Below, piece after piece: positions 32,387 through 37,993 of a stretch of DNA of 37,993 nucleotides; the first letter of the stretch is position 1, and every line of letters begins with the position of its first letter. Below the pieces are notes generated by a model that did no database searches, was not told the origin of the DNA, and was given only the letters and a program-made list of their open reading frames with translations. This stretch comes from CAZNKU01 sp045545235 (lineage in GTDB: Bacteria > Bacillota > Clostridia > Monoglobales > Firm-18). The DNA lies in NCBI GenBank assembly GCA_045545235.1, contig JAZQAN010000014.1:1-37993 (forward strand), read 5' to 3'. Made by a program: the position numbers and the translations under genes.

Positions 32387-35300
32387 ATGAATAAAACAAA
32401 AAGACTATTAGCACTAACAATATGCTTGCTAATGACAATTACAAGCCTTCCTGTAACACAGTTGTTTGCTAGTGCGGATGAACTTGTGTCATTCCAAGAA
32501 ACAAAGTTGGATAATTCTACTGATGTAACATGGAAAGCTGTAGCTGGGAAATTTTTTGATTATATGACATGGAGTCTTGATAGTGACGGTTATGGTACAA
32601 TGAGTCAGACTGCAACTTCAGGTAGTGGTACTAATTCAATAATCAGAGCAGGACGCCCTATCGGCGAGTTTAAAATTTCAGAAGATAAAGTAAACAGAAC
32701 AGAGACTTGGTCAAATAGCATCAACGGAAAATATAAAATTGAACTTGACTTAGATGTTTTGGTTAAAAAACACGCTTCGGCTAGTGCGGGATATTTTGGA
32801 ATTAAGTTTATGTCGGGCAGCAATCTTGTTTTGCAGACCAATTTATGGGGTACTAATTTAGAGGTATTTGACAGCGCATCATATGATAAAAGTACTTATA
32901 AGAGAAATATAAGTAAGTGGAATGCTGTAAGTTATTCTGCAGGCACAACTCCTCAGGCAGTAAAACTCACCTATGAAATAGATACTGTTAACAACACTCT
33001 TTCTACATATTATAATGGCACATTGCTTACACATTCTGCAGGTGCATTGATGTCAGAAAATAAAGATTGTGAAATAGCAGCAGGTAACGCTATTGATACA
33101 ATTGAATTTTTTGGTCTTAGCCGTATTGATGAAGGCTCTTATGTGAAATTTAAAGAAATAAAAGTTACACAGCTTGAAATGAAAGAAAATGAAACACTTT
33201 CTGCTTTGCCGATAAAACTTGAAGTTGGTGATGTTAACAATGTGACAGAAACTTCTATTATGCTTCCGGAAATTGAAGGTGTTAAGTGGTCTTCATCAAG
33301 TGCAAATGTAACAATTGAAGAAGGCATAGCTTTACTTAAGAGAGAAATGGGTAAAACTGTTGAAGTTGCAATCACGGGTACATTTACTACAGATGGCATT
33401 GTGTATTCTAAGGAATACGCAATGACTCTTGCTGAAGATGTACATTTAGTAACCTTCTATGATGTAAATGGCGAAATTTATCATTCGGCAGAAGTAAAAG
33501 AGGGTGGAAAAGTTTCTTTAATCGATGGTCCTGAAGAAGAAAATAGTGCATTTGTTGGGTGGTTTGAAGAAGGTGCAACATCCATATTTGACTTTGATAC
33601 GGTAATTACAGGTGATGTTAAACTACATGCTAAATATGAAGGTGCTCCAAGCGAAGTACAGTTTATTGCAGACGGCATTGTAGTTGCTACCCTAAAAGGT
33701 AAATTCGGTGGTCCTGTTGAAGATGCTGTTCCTGCAATTCCTGAAAAGACAGGTTACACCGCAATCGGGTGGTACATTGGTGATACTGACGAAGTATTTA
33801 CCGCTGCTACAAAAATTAATTCTACAAATATGGTGGTTAAAGCTAAATATGTAGAAGGTATCCTTAATAGTTATACTGTAATATTCAATGTAGATGATGT
33901 AGAAGTTTATACAGAAAACGTATTACAAGGTTACAAACTTTCAACTGTTCCTGCAAATCCTGTAAAAGACAACTACACGTTTGAAGGTTGGTATCTGGAA
34001 GGTACAGATACTGAGTTTGATTTTACAATGCCTATAGAAGATAATGTAAATATTTATGCTAAATTTGAACCTATAGATATTAAGGTTAAGTATTATATGG
34101 ATGAGAATTTATCTGAACATTACAAGACAGAAATAGGCAAATATGGATTAGCGGTTGGTACATTACCAACTCCTGAAAGAAGCACTTACAAGTTCCTTGG
34201 ATGGAAAAAAACTGATGGTACAGACTTTACGGCAGAACAAATTCTTACAAAAGATATTTCTGTTTATGCCGCATGGGAATCTATGATAAAAGTTGTACTT
34301 GATGAAGATATTACTAAATACGATGTTCTTGAAGGATACAATGTAGAATTTTTACACAGTGGTTCTGCTACTGAAGTATCTTATGACAATGGTGCGGTAA
34401 TGAAATGGTTCAGGGAAATGCCCACATCACGTTCATTTGATAATGACTTTATAGTTAAATTCAAGATTCCTCAGGGTGAAGAAGATACTGTAAACAGAAC
34501 TCAGGTTTACAACAACAAACTTGTTGGTGACTATGAAGTTGAAGTTACTATGGATGTAAAACTTTCGGATGGAAAATGGCATCAGGATCTTACAGCTACA
34601 CCATACGGTTTTTATTCAACGGGTTATTCTACAAGTTCAGTATTTACTCCTATACTTGCGAATCGTTTTTATTACAATTACATAGAAACATATAACCATT
34701 CAGCAGCTGCAAGTAGTGATTTTAATGCAACTCATACACTTAACAAGAGTACCAAATACAACCATTCAGATGCATCTGAAGGTACACTTGATGATGGTGC
34801 ATATAAGGATGTAGTAAACAGAATTCGTTATAATTCATATGAAAACTATGCGGAAATGACAACGGATGGTTCTGCTGAAAAATCCTACGGCAAAGGAATG
34901 AATCCTGTTACAGGTATCAACGCTGTAAGATTTAATATGATGGCATGCTTCAAACCTGGTGACTATATCCGCGTTAAGAACATTAAGGTTACACAGTACG
35001 ATTTCAATTCTTCTGATAAAGATTATTTGTCAGTTTTAGATACAATTGAAAAATTGCCTGATACAATTGTTGCAGATGGGGATGATCCATATAATGTAAC
35101 AATGAATCTTAATATTCCTGTTGTAAAGGGTGTTACTTGGGTATCATCCGACAAGAATGTTGCAGACCCGTCGACCGGTGTAATTAAAAAGTGGTATGAC
35201 TCGCAGGATGTTGTAATTACAGCACTTATAAATGTTGGTAATTACTCATTCTCTAAGGAATACAAACTTACAGTTGAGGCCGATAGAAGTGTTGTAAAAG

Positions 35301-37993
35301 AAACAATACTTGATGAAATATTTACTTCAGAAGAAAATATTAAAAACTGGACATTTGAAAATATTTCTGATTCTCAAGTTGCAGACTATGTAATCAATGA
35401 GGATGGTATTAAAATCAGCAAGGTTGTTGCACCTGAAGTATCGGATAATACAGTTGAAGAAAAGACATATTTTGCATACTATGACTTATATAGAGAAATA
35501 AAATTTGATGATTATGCATCTACAGCTACTAAAGATTTGAAGGGTGTATATGACATATCAATTAATATTGGTGACTATTTTGCCACATCAAAAGTTCCTA
35601 TGAATGTCGTTGTTGGCTATAGAACACCAGAAACAATCTATAAATCATGTTCTTTGGATTTTGATTCTACAGGTGTAAAGTTCAAATATGTTTATGACCC
35701 TGAAACTATGAAGGAATTAGAACTGGGAGAACTTGAAGATGATAGTATTATTAAAATACGAGTTGATAACATATTGGGAGAAATCGCATTATATGTTGAT
35801 GGAGAATTACGCGAACGTGTAAAATGTTATTCGGCTCTTGGTGAAGAGGCAATGATTAATACTATCATAACATGTATAGACAAAAACAATGAAATAGGTG
35901 ACAGTGTTTCTATTAAGGGCATCAAGGTAGAAAAAATTATAGAAACAGATATTGCTGAACTTGAGGATGTAATCAATGCAGCAGATAGTTTGACTATTAA
36001 TATGGTTACATCTAATCCTAATGCGGTATCATCAATCAACAATTTACCATCAACAATTGGTGGCTACAAGGTTGATTGGAAATCATCAAGCAATCAAATT
36101 GATATTGAAACACGTGAAGTATTCTTTGATTCAACCGAAAAGGCCGTTACAATAACAGCAGAGATTTATGATGATTCAAAAGTTTTCCCTGTTGTTGTAA
36201 GAAAAGCATTCAATTTGATGGTTCGTAAGGCTGAAAATGCTACTGAACTTGGCCAGTTTGAAATTATTCAGCTTGGTAAAATAACAAACCAAAATTATAA
36301 CGACATCAGATACAATCTTAATTTGCCGATAGCAGATGGTATCGTGTGGACATCTTCGGACACAACGATCATCGGTAATGATGGTGCTTTGAATGACAGT
36401 ACTGTTGTTACAAAACCTACTGCAGTTACAATTACAGCAACAAACAAAGGTGTAGCAAAGAATTATAATTTGAGTGTTTCTCCAAGAACCGATAAGGTTA
36501 CAATTGCAAATGGTGAATTGCCACTTGTAATTGAACTGGGAGATGTAAAGAACGCAAAAGTATCATCAGATATATCAACTAAATTTACATACACTCATAA
36601 TTCAATGGTTAATGGTAAGGTTAACATTGTGAATGAAAATGGAGATGTACTTGCTTCAATGGTAGCAACTGAAGATGGCGTTTACTTTGATTATAAGTAT
36701 TCTGACTATAAGAAAGTTACTGTTGCAGATGGTGCAAGCATTTCTGTAGAAATTCTTGTAATGCCTAGTGTTGACAAGGTTGCAGCTTTTGTAGATGGAA
36801 AAGTTGCAGTAGATTATGCAGATCTTAAGATTAAGACTGACTATGTAGCCGGAGTTACGACAAATAACACTGCCTTGTCAATAGAAAATGTTGAAATGTT
36901 AGTTGATAAATATGGTATGTTAACAGCAAATACAGATAACTTCGATTACTTTAATGATGTTAAGTTTGGTTATGCAAATGCTGAAGGTATCAATCTGCCA
37001 AGAAGTGTTGTTTCTTCGGGCGTTGTTTCATGGGAATCTTCAAATATAGACTTAATTGATAATAATGGGTGTGTTTCTGTACCTGCAGTATTGACATACG
37101 CAACACTTGAATTTAAGATTACTGACAATTCAAATTCTGATGTGTTTATTAAAAAGAATTTTAATGTTGCAGTAGATTGTGATGATAAGAACAATATTGT
37201 TTCAGGTATTGTTCCTGAATTTACAAGTCTTGTTGATCCTGTTAATCCTAAAGTTAATATATCGGATAATGATATTAAAACAGTAGTCAATTTGGCAGAT
37301 ACAAATAAGACAGATTCCGAAATAATCTTTAATCTTGGTGGAGAAAAGACATTTAATTCAGTACTTATAGCACAACAAGAAAAAGGAATTGAGGACTATA
37401 TAATATACAAATCAGATGACGGTTCAACATGGACTGAAATTGCAAAGGGCACATTCGGTGATGAGCCTACAGAATTTGTGAAATTTAATACAACTGTTGC
37501 AACTTATATTAAACTTAAGGTGAAACAGTGTGCATCAAAGTATATCAGAATCAACGAGATTAAGGTGTTCTTGAGTGCAACTAAAGACGAACTGGCACAG
37601 ATAGATCTCGATTCAATTTCAATTCCTGCAATTGCAGAAGGTACAAAGATTAACCTTCCTAAAACGGGTCTTAATGGTACAGTTGTAACATGGACATCAT
37701 CAAATGAAAATGTAATTGACAATAAAGGTAATATAACAAGACCTTCAAGTGCAACAACAGTTAAACTTACAGCTACTGTTATTGTAGCCGGTCGAACTGT
37801 ATCAAAAGTATTTGAAGTGTATGTTGATTCTAAAACGACATCAGGTCCTTCACAAGTAGGTGGAGGTGCCGGTGGCGGTGGCGGCGGTGGCGCAGCAGGT
37901 AGTGCGACATCAAAACCTGTTATTGGTACAACAGATGATACTGTATATTCAGAACCTGAAAAAGAAGAGGAAGTTGAACATATTGTTACTACA
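32387..37993 (+). CDS. Very large modular surface protein, 3' end outside the window
   Basis: The frame is open for 1869 codons to the window edge, so the C-terminus is missing. It has a signal peptide (MNKTKRLLALTICLLMTITS, to about residue 30), a lectin-like beta region (35-265), one atypical bacterial Ig-like module (about 271-350), and four InlB-type B-repeats (about 355-630; ending KLHAKYEG, VVKAKYVEG, NIYAKFEP, SVYAAWES). A second lectin-like region follows (635-870), then further Ig-like modules with V-x-W-x-S-S (about 880, 1190, 1290, 1520, 1735) and an F5/8 type C (CBM32-like) module at about 1605-1730. A Gly-rich hinge (37858-37900) and acidic linker then suggest that wall-anchoring SLH domains follow. 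AAGGAGGGGG precedes the ATG. Confidence 0.85.
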   Translation, partial: MNKTKRLLALTICLLMTITSLPVTQLFASADELVSFQETKLDNSTDVTWKAVAGKFFDYMTWSLDSDGYGTMSQTATSGSGTNSIIRAGRPIGEFKISEDKVNRTETWSNSINGKYKIELDLDVLVKKHASASAGYFGIKFMSGSNLVLQTNLWGTNLEVFDSASYDKSTYKRNISKWNAVSYSAGTTPQAVKLTYEIDTVNNTLSTYYNGTLLTHSAGALMSENKDCEIAAGNAIDTIEFFGLSRIDEGSYVKFKEIKVTQLEMKENETLSALPIKLEVGDVNNVTETSIMLPEIEGVKWSSSSANVTIEEGIALLKREMGKTVEVAITGTFTTDGIVYSKEYAMTLAEDVHLVTFYDVNGEIYHSAEVKEGGKVSLIDGPEEENSAFVGWFEEGATSIFDFDTVITGDVKLHAKYEGAPSEVQFIADGIVVATLKGKFGGPVEDAVPAIPEKTGYTAIGWYIGDTDEVFTAATKINSTNMVVKAKYVEGILNSYTVIFNVDDVEVYTENVLQGYKLSTVPANPVKDNYTFEGWYLEGTDTEFDFTMPIEDNVNIYAKFEPIDIKVKYYMDENLSEHYKTEIGKYGLAVGTLPTPERSTYKFLGWKKTDGTDFTAEQILTKDISVYAAWESMIKVVLDEDITKYDVLEGYNVEFLHSGSATEVSYDNGAVMKWFREMPTSRSFDNDFIVKFKIPQGEEDTVNRTQVYNNKLVGDYEVEVTMDVKLSDGKWHQDLTATPYGFYSTGYSTSSVFTPILANRFYYNYIETYNHSAAASSDFNATHTLNKSTKYNHSDASEGTLDDGAYKDVVNRIRYNSYENYAEMTTDGSAEKSYGKGMNPVTGINAVRFNMMACFKPGDYIRVKNIKVTQYDFNSSDKDYLSVLDTIEKLPDTIVADGDDPYNVTMNLNIPVVKGVTWVSSDKNVADPSTGVIKKWYDSQDVVITALINVGNYSFSKEYKLTVEADRSVVKETILDEIFTSEENIKNWTFENISDSQVADYVINEDGIKISKVVAPEVSDNTVEEKTYFAYYDLYREIKFDDYASTATKDLKGVYDISINIGDYFATSKVPMNVVVGYRTPETIYKSCSLDFDSTGVKFKYVYDPETMKELELGELEDDSIIKIRVDNILGEIALYVDGELRERVKCYSALGEEAMINTIITCIDKNNEIGDSVSIKGIKVEKIIETDIAELEDVINAADSLTINMVTSNPNAVSSINNLPSTIGGYKVDWKSSSNQIDIETREVFFDSTEKAVTITAEIYDDSKVFPVVVRKAFNLMVRKAENATELGQFEIIQLGKITNQNYNDIRYNLNLPIADGIVWTSSDTTIIGNDGALNDSTVVTKPTAVTITATNKGVAKNYNLSVSPRTDKVTIANGELPLVIELGDVKNAKVSSDISTKFTYTHNSMVNGKVNIVNENGDVLASMVATEDGVYFDYKYSDYKKVTVADGASISVEILVMPSVDKVAAFVDGKVAVDYADLKIKTDYVAGVTTNNTALSIENVEMLVDKYGMLTANTDNFDYFNDVKFGYANAEGINLPRSVVSSGVVSWESSNIDLIDNNGCVSVPAVLTYATLEFKITDNSNSDVFIKKNFNVAVDCDDKNNIVSGIVPEFTSLVDPVNPKVNISDNDIKTVVNLADTNKTDSEIIFNLGGEKTFNSVLIAQQEKGIEDYIIYKSDDGSTWTEIAKGTFGDEPTEFVKFNTTVATYIKLKVKQCASKYIRINEIKVFLSATKDELAQIDLDSISIPAIAEGTKINLPKTGLNGTVVTWTSSNENVIDNKGNITRPSSATTVKLTATVIVAGRTVSKVFEVYVDSKTTSGPSQVGGGAGGGGGGGAAGSATSKPVIGTTDDTVYSEPEKEEEVEHIVTT

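Noticed and set aside
32387..37993. The large surface protein as a pseudogene
   Set aside because: No stop codon ends the frame before the window edge, and the domain order is continuous; it is simply cut by the window.
1..37993. tRNA, rRNA or prophage genes
   Set aside because: No clover-leaf with a CCA-type acceptor stem, no rRNA stretch, and no integrase, capsid or terminase frame was found.

Overview
The window looks like chromosome from an AT-rich, endospore-forming anaerobe of the Clostridia, probably an uncultured gut or rumen member of the Oscillospirales or a relative. The grounds are strong AGGAGG-type ribosome binding sites, sigma-A promoters of the TTGACA-17-TATAAT form, a SpoIID-type protein, S-layer homology proteins, several QueG-like Fe-S proteins, and palindromic intergenic repeats. 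The lineage is inferred from content; no rRNA or tRNA gene is present to fix it.

Layout. (1) Positions 1-5.8 kb hold housekeeping genes: a minus-strand lysine operon asd-dapA-dapB, divergent from a plus-strand spoIID-queA pair. This block lies between two direct copies of a 140-bp repeat (138/140 identical). (2) Positions 5.8-9.7 kb hold an AraC-type regulator divergent from a clan GH-A glycosidase and a class I mannose-6-phosphate isomerase-like gene. (3) Positions 9.66-10.22 kb hold no gene. They carry a strong terminator, a branched palindrome and six GTTTCTTAT words spaced 21-22 bp apart. (4) Positions 10.2-12.5 kb hold a minus-strand GH105 hydrolase and a LacI regulator. (5) Positions 12.6-29.5 kb hold 14 co-directional, closely spaced genes behind one strong promoter with a CG-centred LacI-type operator on its start site. 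In order these are: phosphomannose-isomerase-like cupin, FIST-like protein, D-lyxose isomerase, DUF4432 epimerase, FucI-like isomerase, DUF4867, class II aldolase, LacX-type epimerase, glycosidase-like TIM barrel, U32-like protein, three QueG-like Fe-S oxidoreductases and a GH38-like glycosidase. (6) Positions 29.6-38 kb hold two secreted surface proteins: one with N-terminal SLH motifs, and one very large modular protein that runs off the right edge.

How it may work together. The hydrolases lack signal peptides, so imported oligosaccharides would be cleaved inside the cell. Epimerases and isomerases would then convert the released sugars to ketoses and the aldolase would split them. No sugar kinase or transporter is recognisable in the window. 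The most unusual part is the run of three different QueG-like (cobamide plus two [4Fe-4S]) reductases inside a sugar operon. It may mark an undescribed reductive step on a modified sugar, but that is inference. The surface proteins next door could anchor or bind a polysaccharide.
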